DNA of 64,000 bases from Sweltsa coloradensis. Taxonomy: Eukaryota; Arthropoda; Insecta; Plecoptera; Chloroperlidae. Made by a program: the position numbers and the translations under genes. The stretch is taken from positions 1 to 64,000 of the forward strand of contig JAMZAV010001738.1 of assembly GCA_024449915.1 (NCBI GenBank), read 5' to 3'. Of this stretch, positions 32,625-44,700 are shown one piece after another. Position 1 is the stretch's first letter; each line of letters opens with the position of its first letter. Under the pieces are notes generated by a model. The model was not told the DNA's origin. It was given only the letters and a program-made list of their open reading frames with translations, and made no database searches.

Positions 32625-34779
32625 CTCATTACTTTTTCAAGTTCCATTACAAAATTATTTGCTAAAATATAATATTTTTATCAAAGTTGAGTTAAATTCT
32701 ATGGTATTAGCAGTAACAATATAGGATGTAAAATATCTAGACCCGGATTCATGTACATCCTGGGTATAGGTGGTATAACCATGGTATAACGACGGTATAA
32801 GGACTGGACCCCAATTCTTGAGTTCGTGGGAGATGAGTTGAAAACGCAATTTGAAAACGAAGTCGTTTTTCGTTTTCGAAGGAATTGGTATTCTTGAACG
32901 GTATCGTGGAAAACGTCATGGGTTGTGAGTTGAAAGCATTGATATTAAACCCCTATAGTAGGCTAGATTAGCAGTCTCCTATACCTCCGCACAGGCGCGA
33001 GCGTAGCAAATTGAAGACTCAACCGGCCCATTTCAAGATGGCGATTTGGTGTTTTAATTTATGCTTTTTTAATGCAATAAAGTATTTTACTGGATTGTTT
33101 GATATGGTTTTAGCTTGTGCAGCATGATATTAAACAAAAGAAACAATACGAAGTGATTGCATAAGGGAATTTAGTAATCATTTGGTGTTAAAGGCTAGTA
33201 TGCTTACCTGTCAACCTGGCGGCAATCTTGAGAACTATTTGGCCACAAATCGCTCCCATTTGATTAACATGTAAACTGTCATTTTAAGATGGCTTCTAAT
33301 TGTACCGGAAGTGGACCACCGACTGCTGGTCTAGCCAATTATATAGGATGTATATGGTTGAAAGAGTATCACGAAATCCAAACACTTTAAAAAGATTTGC
33401 GTATAGCAAAGAGCTCGAAAAAGTTCTATATTTATTCTAGATGGCAGTGCCTTCATAAACGCGGGACAATCGAAAGACAAGTTGTATGAAATGATTTGAT
33501 TGTTGCAATTATGTAAACAAACAGTTGAGCAAGTTCATATCAGTCCAATGTTGTGCTGGCATAGGGTTGGCTAGGCTTGTCAAACATGTAATGTAAGTAT
33601 GAATTTTACTAGTCCTATAGCCAAGTGGAACTTTAGACCTACACTTTTGCATTATAAATAATTTCCACATCTGGGCCTAGGCCAGGGACGGTTTCTGATT
33701 TGTTTTATGAGAGTATAATGACACCTTTTCTCGTTCCACACAAAGAAGAAAAATTTTAAATGTCCGCTATTTGTTTACGTATCGCACTTTCCCGCCTAAC
33801 TCTGCTTATACCGTCAACAAGTGTCAAGTAACTATGGTTACTTGTTGATTGTATGCCAAGTGTTTAAGGCTTATTTTAAAACCTTTATTTGGAAGCCTTC
33901 CAACAAACTTTTTCAACTTTTTTTTTAAAGAGACTATATTTCTATAACCTTAATGTCCATGTAAAATATGAACATTGTAGTCCCACCCGTCTGGTCAGAA
34001 TCGCGGGCCGACGTATTAGATGTTAGCAGTAGTAGGCAGTAGTAGGCAGTAGTAGGCAGTAGCTAACATCCTTAAAGTGATTTTGAGCATGTTTCAAGCC
34101 ATTTTTTCACCAAGAAGGAATAATCGTACCCCAATAAAATTTGGCATGCGTTGTCAGGTACCTAAATCCCCTCGATTGTGATAGTTTTCAAGTTCACATC
34201 ACGTTACATGACGGCTGGGTAACACCTCGAAATCACCCCAACTCTGCTTGGTGTATAAGGTGCTTGAGTGTGTAGCGCACCGCGGCTTGGCTGCGGCGCC
34301 CTAACGGGCACCTAGATACTTCTTGTCTTCTCCCATCTTAACGAATACAACTTTCATAATAATCGATTGTTCAGATATCGAGAGGTGAAGTTCGAACACG
34401 TGTCGATTTAATTGACATCGATTTAACTGAAATTGGCGCAGACGATGATGCTAATCGCAATAATAATTGGTCATGGAAAAGAAATTGAAATAGATTGGCA
34501 TGACAATAAGACAATAAATAATATCTGCACTCGCTGTCAAGTGGTGTTAAGTAATGTTGAGGCGCAGATAACGTGTGTGAGAGTTAATTACAGTGGAGGC
34601 TACGGACGGGAGCTTCGCTCGCTTGAGCAACGTAAGAACCGGCGGCTGGGCGGGCAGTTCGCAAGATGTATAGCCTGGTCATTCACTTAGGTGGGTCGAC
34701 CAATGTATCAAGACTTGTTTCTAATGATATAGCAGAGTTGTACGCAAGAACACAGGCAACATAGAAGCCGAAAGCCTTG
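32625..34779. other. non-coding DNA
   Basis: No gene recognised. A small AGGCAGTAGT tandem array lies at 34021-34066. Confidence 0.5.
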
Positions 34780-34965
34780 CAGATAGGCCTATCCTTCCGC
34801 CTCTGGTCCGAAGCGTGTGGCTCTGAGAGGACGTGGGTTCGAACTTCGAATCCCGCATAAGGCATGGTTTTTTGTAATCGTCCTTCATCGTCATTAATCA
34901 CCTCTCATCGTCTCGAATAGCCTTAGTGCATTAATATGAGACGTTAAGCAACAAAAATAATCATC
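34780..34965 (+). repeat. tRNA-derived SINE-2
   Basis: A CCTCTGGTCCGAAGCGTGTG segment and a B-box region (GTGGGTTCGAA) lead into TTGTAATCGTCCTTCATCG and CTCATCGTCTCGAATAG. An inverted copy lies at 43425-43560 and a diverged plus copy at about 57610-57720. Confidence 0.75.
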
Positions 34966-35745
34966 ACCATCATACCCCTTCCTGGGCACAGAAATGAGGC
35001 TCCAATGATAATGAGCCCCCCCCCCCCCTCGACCTTATTATGCGGACCAAAGCACATATTATTATGTGAGGGTGAAAGGTCTGTATCTTAGGACTGTACT
35101 ATATCTGGGTGTAAAAAAATACTTAAAATAATTTTTTTTAAATAAATACAAAAAATAAAAAAATACTAAAAAAATGCTTGAAAAAATAAAAAAATAAATA
35201 CTAAATAAATAAAAATAAAGGGTTCTCAATGTGACCACACATGAGGGTAGAATCAACGTATGCTGTGCCTTGCAGAGTGACCCTGCAGTTGACCCCACGC
35301 CTCTGCATGGACCACATGACTGCTAGACTAGAGCAACAAGTGTCATCTCGCCTCCACGAGATCCTGTGACTTCTCGTCATCAGACACAAGTTTTGTTTGG
35401 AAGAAGACTTGTTTGGTTCCGCCCGGGCGTGGGATTGTTACGAACGAGATCACCGGGTATATTTAATCCTGTGATTCACACATACAGATCTGCGTGAGGA
35501 AGTGGACGCTACAAACATCGGAGTGGATGGGTGGAGAGAGCCACCGTGTGCAGGCTAGGGCAGTGTCTCCTCTAAGGGTGCAGGATTGTAGCCCCGGGTG
35601 CAACATGGAGCCGCATTATATTGGAAATTATGAGTTTACACAACACCAGGCATACGAACGTAGTCTAAATCATAAACTTCTTTGGAAAGTGTATACTCTT
35701 AATAGCAGTCTTCACTGGCTACTAATTCACATGGGGACGTAAGTA
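34966..35745. other. non-coding DNA
   Basis: A C-run at 35020-35030 and an AT-rich patch (AAATA-type repeats) at 35110-35220. No gene seen. Confidence 0.5.
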
Positions 35746-35754
35746 TATAATAAG

Positions 35755-35952
35755 TAAGATATGACTTAAGTAAGTTACCTTCTTAAGTCCCCGCGAGGAC
35801 TACACTGAGTAGGTGCGAGTAAGTCACAGGCTTAAGTAGAGTCCCCTATACTTAAGTAGGTACTTAAGTAGGTACGCTTAAGTCACAGACTTAAGTAAGT
35901 CCCCTATACTTAAGTAGGTACTTAAGTGGGTACGGTCACATATTTAAGTAGC
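35755..35952. repeat. irregular array of the palindromic word ACTTAAGTA
   Basis: About ten copies of CTTAAGT or ACTTAAGTAGGTAC, spaced 10-25 bp, with CACAGACTTAAGTAAGTCCCC modules repeated. The word is its own inverse. Confidence 0.85.
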
Positions 35953-36177
35953 CAGTGAGGAGATTGTATAAATCGCTATTCTATCATTACCAACTAACGA
36001 GTCATTAAGGTTATTAGGGCCCGAGATGATCTGTGGGTATGGACCACGAACATGAACATCCCCCCCCTCCCTCCTTACCCCTCCCCGCCTCCACGAGACG
36101 ACGCCGGAGATGAGATCACCTCCACACCTGTTGCCTCGACCTCGCCTAACACGGAGTGATCGAGTATGCGCACGTGA

Positions 36178-36276
36178 CCAGTCCAACCAGCCGTGAGTCT
36201 GTGTGTGCGTACTCCAACCAGCCGTGAGTCTGTGTGTGCGTACTCCAACCAGCCGTGTGCGTGTGTGTGTGCACTC
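36178..36276. repeat. 31-bp tandem repeat, three units
   Basis: TCCAACCAGCCGTG followed by AGTCTGTGTGTGCGTAC is repeated three times; the last unit is diverged to GTGTGCGTGTG. Confidence 0.93.
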
Positions 36277-36804
36277 AACTACTAAACCAGCCGAAATCAG
36301 GAGCCTCGCCAAACACTTGAGCTCCCGACCACTCTGGCACGTCCAACATGACTGTGACCTATGGGGGCCTTTGAATGCCGACGAGCGGAATATTTACGAG
36401 TTTGCTGCTTTGCAGATTGCAGGAAAGCTAAAGCAGGACAAAACCTGATTCATAATTCCGAGTGTGCGAGATTGTGTAACCACTTTCCAGTAAGAGGACA
36501 TGACTTCTCACTCTAGTCAACCAAGGGACGAGGAAAGTGTCACCTGTGGGCCTCGCGTCCTCTACAACGACATGGGCCATGGCAGAGGGTTCAAAAGTCA
36601 CCGCTTTACGATTAGGCGTCGCATGTATTGCAACACGAACGTGCTTGACATTCACAATATGACTTTCAGCACTTAGTGTCACATCACGTTAATGCATTAA
36701 GAAAGTATTTTTCAAATTAAACTGCACCAGTGCCAAAAAATATATTTAAACAAACTTGTGAGAAAGTTCTTCTGGCAAATCAAAATGGACCAGGGTCTGT
36801 GTCA

Positions 36805-37318
36805 ATGCAGAACATCCAAATCACAGCTATCCGCGATGCAAAGTTGATCCATAAAGCGCTATTTTTAGTTGCCGATCGATTCGCAAGCAGCACTGTAGAT
36901 ATTCATAGCCACAAAGATCGTAAAGACAAGCTACATTACTCAGTAGACCTTGTATAATCTGCATCCTTTGATGTGCAAACTAGGCTAGGCTCCAAGCTGC
37001 TTGGCTTTGGAGAAAGGACTTTATTTAATGTGTTTTCTTTCAGTTATTAAGTTTCATTTGTTTTTTACAACATTCTACACGAATTGTTATTTATCAAAAC
37101 ACTAGAATCAACAATCCAATTATAATTGTCATTGTCAGCACCACTACTCATGTACATCGCCAACTATGTTGTTTTAAAAAAGAAGGCGGTAATCTAGAAG
37201 GCCGCTGCCATTTCTAGCTACAGTGCTGCTTGCGAATCGAACGGCAACTAAAATTAGAAGCTGTCCTCTTTATCCGCTAGATCGCATTGGTGTTCCTTTG
37301 CGTCGCGGATAGCTATTG
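36805..37318. mobile_element. inverted repeat element, arms about 110 bp
   Basis: AGTTGCCGATCGATTCGCAA and GCAGCACTGTAG (36868-36900) recur inverted as CTACAGTGCTGC and TTGCGAATCG at 37218-37243. Homology extends to ACAGCTATCCGCGATGCAAA at 36822 and its inverse at about 37300. No frame inside. Confidence 0.8.
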
Positions 37319-37789
37319 TGGGTTTTGTGGATTGCTAACAAGCTACGGTTGGCTTCTATTAAACACACACTATCTCACACAGTGAAAGTGTTCTGTTATC
37401 ACAATCGTACAGGCCACGACTTTCTGAATAATATTCAACACCGATTAGTAAAGTATAAAAGAACAGTTAACACATCCTTGGTAGTTTCTATGAAGGAACC
37501 AAGGAGTGGATCCGTGAGCCACAGCCTTCTATTCATGGAAGAAGCTTCACACCCAAGAAAGCACTGCCTTCTGTCTGCCTCCATGCCCAGGGTCCACTAG
37601 ATACCTAACAACTGCAGCTCAGCATATCTAGTGGACCCTGCCCATGCCAAGGTCCTCTCCTCTCCCATTCACCCATGTAATACCTCGTCTTCATATGTGA
37701 AGTTAAGTTTAAGTTCATGTAAAGACGATAGCCCAGTTACTTTTACCAAACAACTTAGTAGCACCGGAGAGAGGTATTCAACGTTATAG

Positions 37790-39650
37790 GCCTACACGAG
37801 ATCTCTTTCTTTCTCGTGGTCCAATCCTGATTGTTTTTCTTTGAGGTTGAAGACGAGAAATATCATCAGAAATGAGTGAATCTGGATACAGTCGCTCTGC
37901 TGATGTTATTAAACTAAGATAATATTCAACCTAAAAGAGGCTTGCATAACCTCAAACCTTACATCTCAAAACTTATGTCATGTTCTTTTCCACTGCCTTG
38001 TATGCGGGTGAACCGTCGGTTCACTGCCTTGCATACTGAACATTCTCAGCAAAGTGAAGACATACTTAAGCCGATATAAAACTAAGTTACAAGTGAAGAC
38101 CAGGTTAAACATTAGCTTAAATTAGGTGTCGACTCGAGGCTCACTTATCAAAAGCTTGATGGTCGATGATTAAATATATTTCGTTCTAAAGTGGGATTTA
38201 TAATGGTGGATTCGTATCCCATCTTGTTTTGAGGTAAGTGGCTCCACCACGCGTCCGTCCACAGCCGTCTAAAGCCGTATCCCCAGTAATCCCACCGCCA
38301 CCTAGTTATGAAGCCGTCAAAGATGTTACACCGCCTTCCTCATTACCCTACCTCAAGCCAACGTGCGTGAAAGGGGTCAGAGACTCTATTATGGATTCCC
38401 AGTGAAAATAGGTCATGCACCGATCCATTATTCACAGGCTGCATTGTCCAACATTAGTCCGTCACAGCAGATCGATGGTCGCGTTCCTAAAGGGCTGACT
38501 TCATAATAGAGTTGAACAGAGTCAAGACGAGCGTTTCTTTCAGCAGAAACAAAGCCAGATAATATGTTTGTTTACAGACTAACACTTTCGGTCTCAGACT
38601 TAGGAACCCCATTTTGTTTTGTTTTTATGGTCGTAACAATAATGAAAATAACAATTCGGACCATGCAGTAGAGCGAAATGTGAAAACCAAAGTAATCAAC
38701 AAACTAGTGTAGCTGATGGATCCACCTTTCAAGTAGAAACAAAACTCTCCACGTCTTAATAATGATCAATACTATTTTAATGGTGCTATTCCATTGAAAC
38801 GTCGAGAGACCGGGGATCGAACCCGAGTCCTTTAGTTTCATGTACCGGTCTAGCTCACTTGGTAAAGCATCGACATACGTTTTAGAGCCGAAGAACCCGT
38901 GTTCGAATTCCGGTCGGAAACATCCATTCGAAAGTTGCTTATCATATCGCACAAGTATAGCGTACTATCTATTCTCTACTCTGGCGTCTTGCAATATCGC
39001 AATGCAATATTTAAGAAGACCAAAACACTGCCAAGCTGAATATCTATGAAGCAATGGCAGTTACTAATAAGAACGTGGGGAGTGTCTCTAACAAATCTCA
39101 TGAAAACAACAGAATGGTGATCAGGTTAAGTCCATGTGTGACGACATTTGATGGTTTGACACACAAAGAAAACAATGTAATCTGATATCGAATGTAATCC
39201 CACCACCCCCGCTCCGTCTGATCAGTGTTAGGGGCGGGGCGGACACGGTATAGAGGGCAGTGTACGCCCTGATAATCTAACATCTTTACAAGGCGGCGTT
39301 TCATACATGGTCTTCGCTTGTTACTTAGTTTTATATCGACTTAAGTAGTTCAACGCAGACTTAAGTTGTGAGTGCGTCTTCACTTTGCTGAGAATGTTCA
39401 GTATGCAAGGCAGTGAACCGACGATCCACCCGCTTACAAGGCAGTGGAAGAGAGCATGACTTTAGTTTTGAGATGTAAGGTTTGAGGCTATTCAAGCCTC
39501 TTTTAGGTTGAATATCTTAGTGTCAAACATCAGCTCAGCGACTGTATCCAGATTCACTCATTTCCGATGATATTTCTAGTCTTCAAACATAACCTCAAAG
39601 AAAAACAATCAGGATTGGACAACGAGAAAGAACGAGATCTCGTGTACAAC
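37790..39650. mobile_element. 1.86-kb element with long terminal inverted repeats (about 320 bp)
   Basis: The left arm begins CTACACGAGATCTC and contains CCAATCCTGATTG, the CTCATTTCTGATGA segment in inverse, TTCAACCTAAAAGAGGCTTG, TGCGGGTGAACC and CAGCAAAGTGAAGAC, up to about 38110. The right arm (39312-39650) is its inverse and ends GAGATCTCGTGTAC. The 1.2-kb interior has no transposase and carries a tRNA-like insert. A large non-autonomous foldback-type element. Confidence 0.88.
38811..38925 (+). repeat. tRNA-like sequence inside the long-TIR element
   Basis: GGTCTAGCTCACTTGGTAAA resembles an A-box region and CCGTGTTCGAATTCCGG a B-box region, about 45 bp apart. The stems are imperfect, so this is a tRNA-derived repeat rather than a tRNA gene. 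Confidence 0.5.
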
Positions 39651-40681
39651 GTAAAGATATAGACTTAGAGCCCCTCTCCTGGGTTACTAAGGTGTTTGCG
39701 AACTAAGTAACAAGTTAAGACGGTACGCTGAGCTTTGGCCCAACTCAAATGCGCGCAAACAGGTGTTGATGATTTCTGCTGAACGTTTGGTAATATCATT
39801 ACCAAATTTTGAAATAGATGTTAATAAAGTACTTTTATATTGATATCCGTAATTGGTTGCGCAAAATAAGCGTTAAAAATCCATTGCGAGACATAAGTTC
39901 AAAACGTGAAAAAATAGGAAATCCAAACATGGATTACAATTCTGGAAATTCCCACCAAACCGTTTATCTTACGATAATACCAAATTAACCTACGCGTTAA
40001 CATTAATTTAAACTGGTTCCATTTGCAAATTTGAGTTAACAACTCTGTTCACTTGGAATAATCCGAATGCCAAATGACGTAATGGTATTCCAGATTTTAT
40101 TAAATAATTTTAGTTTAGGATACTCAAAGAAAAATCGGGATTGGACAGCGTTTATAAACGAATTCGTGAATTTGATAAGGATATGATAAGACCCTTCCCA
40201 AAATCCAGAGGTCTAAGCGTTTAGAACCTAGTACTAGTTAAGACTAGATACCTCTAAGAGCTGTAATTAGCAGAGCTCTTGGATAGTACTACTTTCACGA
40301 CAGTATTAAATTCTAACGATGATCACAAAACAATTCACATAGCTTTTCAAGATAGGCGGAGACGAAGAAATAACTTTTTTCATCGCCTATACCCACACTG
40401 ATTTAAACATGTGTACGATACAAAATGCCAATACATCGGATAGCTAAAGTCAATCGCTCAATACTGATATTTTTGTCAGCCACAAAACGGTCTACAGCTA
40501 AAGAGGTTCGAAAGTGGCCCCAACTATACCGCTGAAGGGAGAGACCCGGACAACGCCCACTTAGGTTCGCTATTTTGGGTTAATTTTGTTCATAGTGCGT
40601 TGCGCACACGACGTTTTTCGGTCCCTCGTCCGTAATATTATATGAGAGGGCTTTGAGCCTTCGATTCAGCAGTGTTGACAT
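39651..40681. other. non-coding DNA
   Basis: AT-rich, with no gene or large repeat recognised. A GGGATTGGACAGCG piece near 40138 resembles part of the long-TIR arm. Confidence 0.5.
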
Positions 40682-40810
40682 CAGGGGCGTAGGAATAGGG
40701 GGTGCAAGGGGTGCCGGACCCTCGAGGGAGCCCACGGCAAGAGGGGGGGGGCAAGGAAGCCCATCGAGCAGCCTTGCACTAAGGCCCTTGAAACACAACC
40801 TACGCCACTG
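40682..40810. mobile_element. short MITE, CAG(G/T)GGCGTAGG inverted ends
   Basis: Starts CAGGGGCGTAGGAATAGGGG and ends CCTACGCCACTG, with a G-run inside. A 129-bp relative of the element at 23924-24232. Confidence 0.65.
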
Positions 40811-41099
40811 GTAGACATGCTAATCGTACACAGACTGGCTGGGCAAAACATTCGACAAACATGCCATTGTATTCGGGAGACATTCACAGGCGGGTTGGGA
40901 CAACGAAAACACTGACCACAAGAAAGTTATTTTATATTTAACATACTTGTGGTGTTTGTTGATATATTTTGTACCTGCCGACACAAAATAAATGTTTGTT
41001 TTAGAGTTTCACCGTTGGAGTTGGATACTGAACCAACGAAATAGACTGACGACTTCAGTTGTATAGCACGTGATGAAACTTCAGTGAAGGTCGGGTTAA

Positions 41100-41540
41100 T
41101 GTTATTAAATAAATAAATAAATTCGTATTTAGAGTCTACCCACTCAGTCATAGAACTGATTTTCACTGGGGGACATTAAACCAAAGCGACCAAGCCAACC
41201 CTGAAGGCCCCGACGCAATCGACGAGTGAGCGATAACCAACCAAAGATTGGTATTTTTAATAGGGAATATAGCAATCAGTGGTATGGACAGTGCGAACAC
41301 CCGCGGATCAACGCCAGAATCAACAAGGCCGATTCAGAACAACTTTGAATTTATTATGTGCCTTGTTGCTAGGACGGCTCTAAAGTCACCGTTTACAAAT
41401 CACTAACCGAAGAACTGATGGACTTTTAAGTGAAAATCATAAGTTAAAAACTTGTGCCTGAAGCGGAAATCGAACCCTGGACCTTCTGCATTGGAAGCAG
41501 AGACGCTAACCACAAGACAAATGAGCCACACAAACAACCG
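41100..41540 (-). repeat. tRNA-derived SINE-1, full copy (inverted)
   Basis: Minus strand: head with GTCTTGTGGTTAGCG, CTGCTTCCAATGCAG and GGGTTCGATTTCC, then a body collinear with 24466-24850 and an ATTTATTTATTTA tail at 41100-41125. TE-free DNA from 40811 to 41099 shows no gene. Confidence 0.85.
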
Positions 41541-41639
41541 TCATCCTGTAAATAAACCTAGTTGAAGGTGGCCGATCTGTCATCGAACTATTGTTAAAAT
41601 TTGTTAAATTAAGTTTCAGCTTGATTGGTCAGTGTTTCC

Positions 41640-41780
41640 AGCTTAAATATGCCTACATCTCTGGTTGGTCATGTTCGCTCGTCGGTGATGTCGGCGCCTA
41701 CAGGGTTGGCTATGTCTCCCACTGAAAATCAGTTATGTGACCGAGTGGTTACACTAAAATACGAATGTATTTATTAATGA
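41640..41780 (+). repeat. SINE-1 3' fragment
   Basis: TACAGGGTTGGCTA, CCCACTGAAAATCAGTTATG and a GTATTTATTAATG tail match the SINE-1 3' half. DNA from 41781 to 42577 shows no gene. Confidence 0.7.
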
Positions 41781-42577
41781 ATTAGTTCAACTGTTAATGC
41801 CTTGAATTTCTTCATGATATAGGGTGGACTCAAAGTTGGTCGGTAGGTGTGTAGCAGATTCATCTTTACATCAATCTAACTCTGCTTAACCTTCGTTTTC
41901 ACTGTAACGTCCATACTATTCTCCTATCAAAACTTAATCATAGAGGAGGAAAATAAATTGAAATTACAATTATGTAAACAAGAACTGCGGTGAAAATTTA
42001 AAAATACGAATGCAAAATAACAAACAAATCACTATTCCCTCTAAAACAACAGAAAATGAAGGTAAATGAAAACGAATAAAAATTAGCGTTCCCATGAAAA
42101 CCACATAATTGAACAGTTCAAATTTGCAAGTCTCAAACTTGAATTCAATGGCTATATGACTTTTAAATTTGTATAAATTTGTAATACTTTAGTTTGTTTA
42201 TGTCGTAGACTGGCTTGTTCTTCATTTCAATTAATTTGATTCATTAATGTACTAGTGTTGCTAGTTTCCTGTACTATTTCCTTCATACCAGTTATACCAG
42301 CATACCAAGCACCATACCAGTTATCTCACTGTCGTTTGACTAAACTGAAGTTAGTGCTTAGCGGACTGACTCTGTTTTGTGGGACTCCCCCAGTAAAGAA
42401 AAGCTTCTGTTTGCAGTGGTGCAGTCTGGGTGAGGGACACCTGAGCCGCCCAACCCCACGACACACGGCATTGTTGTAGGTCAGAATGCGAATGAAACTC
42501 GAGCTCTTGGCACAGGCTATTTAGATTTCCTCAGTTCAAATAACAATAATAATTTAAAAATATGGTAATGTTGCAAC

Positions 42578-42762
42578 ACAGTCCAATCCACGTTGAAGGT
42601 GTTTGCCAATTTTCAACGGTCCAATATGGAAATAAAAACAAAAAAAACATCTTTCGGAACCTCAAAAATGAATTTTTCTGTTCCGGAAATGTTTTTAGTT
42701 TTCATTTACATGTTAGACCGTTGGAAATTATCAACAACATTCAGCGTGGATTAAACTATGTT
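42578..42762. mobile_element. small foldback element of about 185 bp
   Basis: CCAATCCACGTTGAAGG to TTTTCAACGGTC (42582-42622) is repeated inverted as ACCGTTGGAAATT to CAGCGTGGATTA (42717-42756). The loop contains a smaller inverted pair, TTCGGAAC/GTTCCGGAA. Confidence 0.75.
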
Positions 42763-43187
42763 ACAACATTAACACACTTTTAATAATTGTTATGTGAACG
42801 GAGGAAATCTAAATTCCCGTGCTAAGCGCTCGAGTTCCGTTGATGTCTCGTGAATACTCTTGATTGATTGGATATTGCTAAACGTCTCATATTTATGCAA
42901 CTTGGCTAATCGAGACGAAGGGAGGGACGTAAGGGGTGACGCGGGGGGACAAGGGGTGGACAGGCCTGTGCTGGTCAGAACCAGCCACAAGCATATGGGG
43001 AGGACAGGGGTTCCCCCACGTCGTGGTCGTCAAGGCCCACTAAACCTAAACAGACGGTTAACTACAAGCTTAGACGTATAATCAGGTCGACTGACGAAGC
43101 GCCGCTGCTCTACGAAACGCCGTATAACCAGTAGCGGTGTCTTCGTCTGGCGTGTGACGTAGATGTCTACATGGGAATCTCCAAGAA

Positions 43188-43226
43188 ACGAGAGAGCTTT
43201 TTCCAGTCACGTTGATGGATGAGCTT
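43188..43226 (-). repeat. 3' end remnant of a Helentron-like element
   Basis: Inverse of AGCTCATCCATCAACGTGAC, then TGGAAAAAGCTC, matching the 3' end of the copy at 52281-52940. Confidence 0.5.
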
Positions 43227-43424
43227 TTATGGTTGGTTATTTTCGTTCAGTGATTACTGTTTCGTGTCGTCATTGTCATTGTCGTCATCAACAAGACAAG
43301 TTGCAAGAGTGAGCCATGTCTGTCTTCAACAATGCGAGGCGACCGACTGCGAGTCTGAAGAGACCGAGAATAACACGCGCCGCGTTGGGCCAGACGCAAA
43401 AAGGTTAATGCACTATTCGAGACG

Positions 43425-43560
43425 ATGAGTGGTGATGGATGACGATGACGGACGATTAAAAAACACATGTCTAACGCGGGATTCGAACCCACGTCCTCGT
43501 AAGCCACACGCTTCGGACCAGCGCCCTAGTCGATGTGCCACCCACGTAGCCTATATCCAA
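43425..43560 (-). repeat. tRNA-derived SINE-2 (inverted copy)
   Basis: Minus strand: CTGGTCCGAAGCGTGTGGC, then GTGGGTTCGAATCCCGC, then AATCGTCCGTCATCGTCATC and CATCGTCTCGAATAG, collinear with 34780-34965. Confidence 0.8.
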
Positions 43561-44133
43561 AGAGGTGCCCCTGACTGGAAGAGAACGCCAACTAAGAATA
43601 GGGGGAAGGGGAGCGAAGGGTTGTGTGCTCACAATTGTGAGGGTTAACTTTCAAATTTGAATCCGGGTACATAATTTTTTTTTTTATTTGACCCATTTGT
43701 TTAAATTTTGTTTTGTTAAATAAAAAATTAAATACATTTTTTCCCGTGCCAATGAGACAAAAAGTGGATATTTGAGAGAAGAATGAAAATACAAATCTGC
43801 AGAAAAAGGCTATAAAAATGGGAAAAATTCGTAAATAATTCTAGTAAAGAATTTTGAATTAAATTTGATTAATGAAAGAGACAAATTTTTCCAAACATTT
43901 CTTATAAAACGCGTATATTGAAAAACTAAAATTTACAATGGAAAAGTGACCAAAATTTTGCTTAAATTTCTTTAAAAAGACCGATTAAAATCTGAAACCT
44001 GAAAAGGGTAAAATGTGTACCTTAGAATTTAGCTTAAGTGTATAAATTAGACCTGTAACTTGCGTCTGAAAGGCAAACCCCTGTGGGCCAGCTAGAGAGT
44101 AGGTACTACCCGAGGTGGATAGAAGGGCTATAC

Positions 44134-44353
44134 CTGTGGTGGCCAGCTTGGCGTCCCCTAGGAGACACGCCCCCTTCAGGGCGCACTCGAAGGTGGACTT
44201 TTTCTTCCCCTCAGGCGAGGGTAGGAAAGTCGAGAGCACCGCTATGTCCTCGTTGTTCTCCTGCGCCTTCTTGATGCGGTCCTCGCCCACTATCTTGGTG
44301 TTGTTGATGTGGAGCCGAGACGCGAGTTTCTCAGACAGAAGATCAGTCGCCAT
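44134..44353 (-). CDS. Lmpt: candidate alternative first exon of Limpet
   Basis: Starts MATDLLSEKLASRLHINNTK in a good context (GCGATGG) and runs 73 codons plus one base to a donor CACCACAG|GTATAG at 44134. The 220 bp are GC-rich and clearly more gene-like than their surroundings. The phase-1 end fits the phase-1 entry of the Limpet exon at 22882, so splicing would give ...LATT-G-TKKMEYKTRQWHEKC and a short protein starting within a LIM domain. The cysteines before the junction (CALKGAC) do not make a normal C-x2-C. I know of no family match for the 73 residues. That it is coding is likely; that it belongs to Limpet is inferred from strand, position and phase. Confidence 0.6.
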
Positions 44354-44700
44354 CGCTTCTGATGAAGTTATTACCTCTTGCCCTAACCCGAACTATTATC
44401 TCACCGACTGACTTTTCTTCCAGTAAAACGCGGAATTTTTTCACGGAGTTTTCCCGCTTTAAATATCGGAAAACATTAAAATGTGTTATATTGTTTGTTG
44501 ACGCACTGCTTCTAGTTTGGTCCCTCCCCGTTGCTAGGGGTGCTGTGAGCGCTAGCTTCGCGTGCGGGTCGGACGGAGGTTGTCGTAACACTGACTGATA
44601 CGACAGACAGAGAGAGAGACGGGAGCTAGGCGAGGTCGACGAGAGTACACTAGCAGGCGGTGAAACAGGGGCCGCCTCTGCTACAGTGTACATACACTAG
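44354..44700 (-). promoter_or_regulatory. Lmpt: candidate internal Limpet promoter and 5' UTR
   Basis: A CpG-richer patch (44500-44700) directly upstream of the candidate first exon, within AT-rich DNA. On the minus strand there are TCAGTCAGTG (about 44590) and GTCAGTCGG (about 44410), words like the arthropod initiator. No TATA box is evident. Confidence 0.35.

Noticed and set aside
33039..33128. Short frame starting MAIWCFNL after an AAGATGGCG context
   Set aside because: Only 29 codons, no splice donor that continues it, and no recognisable family.
38848..38921. Possible tRNA gene with A- and B-box-like words
   Set aside because: Acceptor and T stems are imperfect; better explained as a tRNA-derived repeat.
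44343..44693. 116-codon frame upstream of the alternative Limpet exon
   Set aside because: Out of frame with the exon and Ser/Pro-rich from a CpG-rich patch; more likely 5' UTR.
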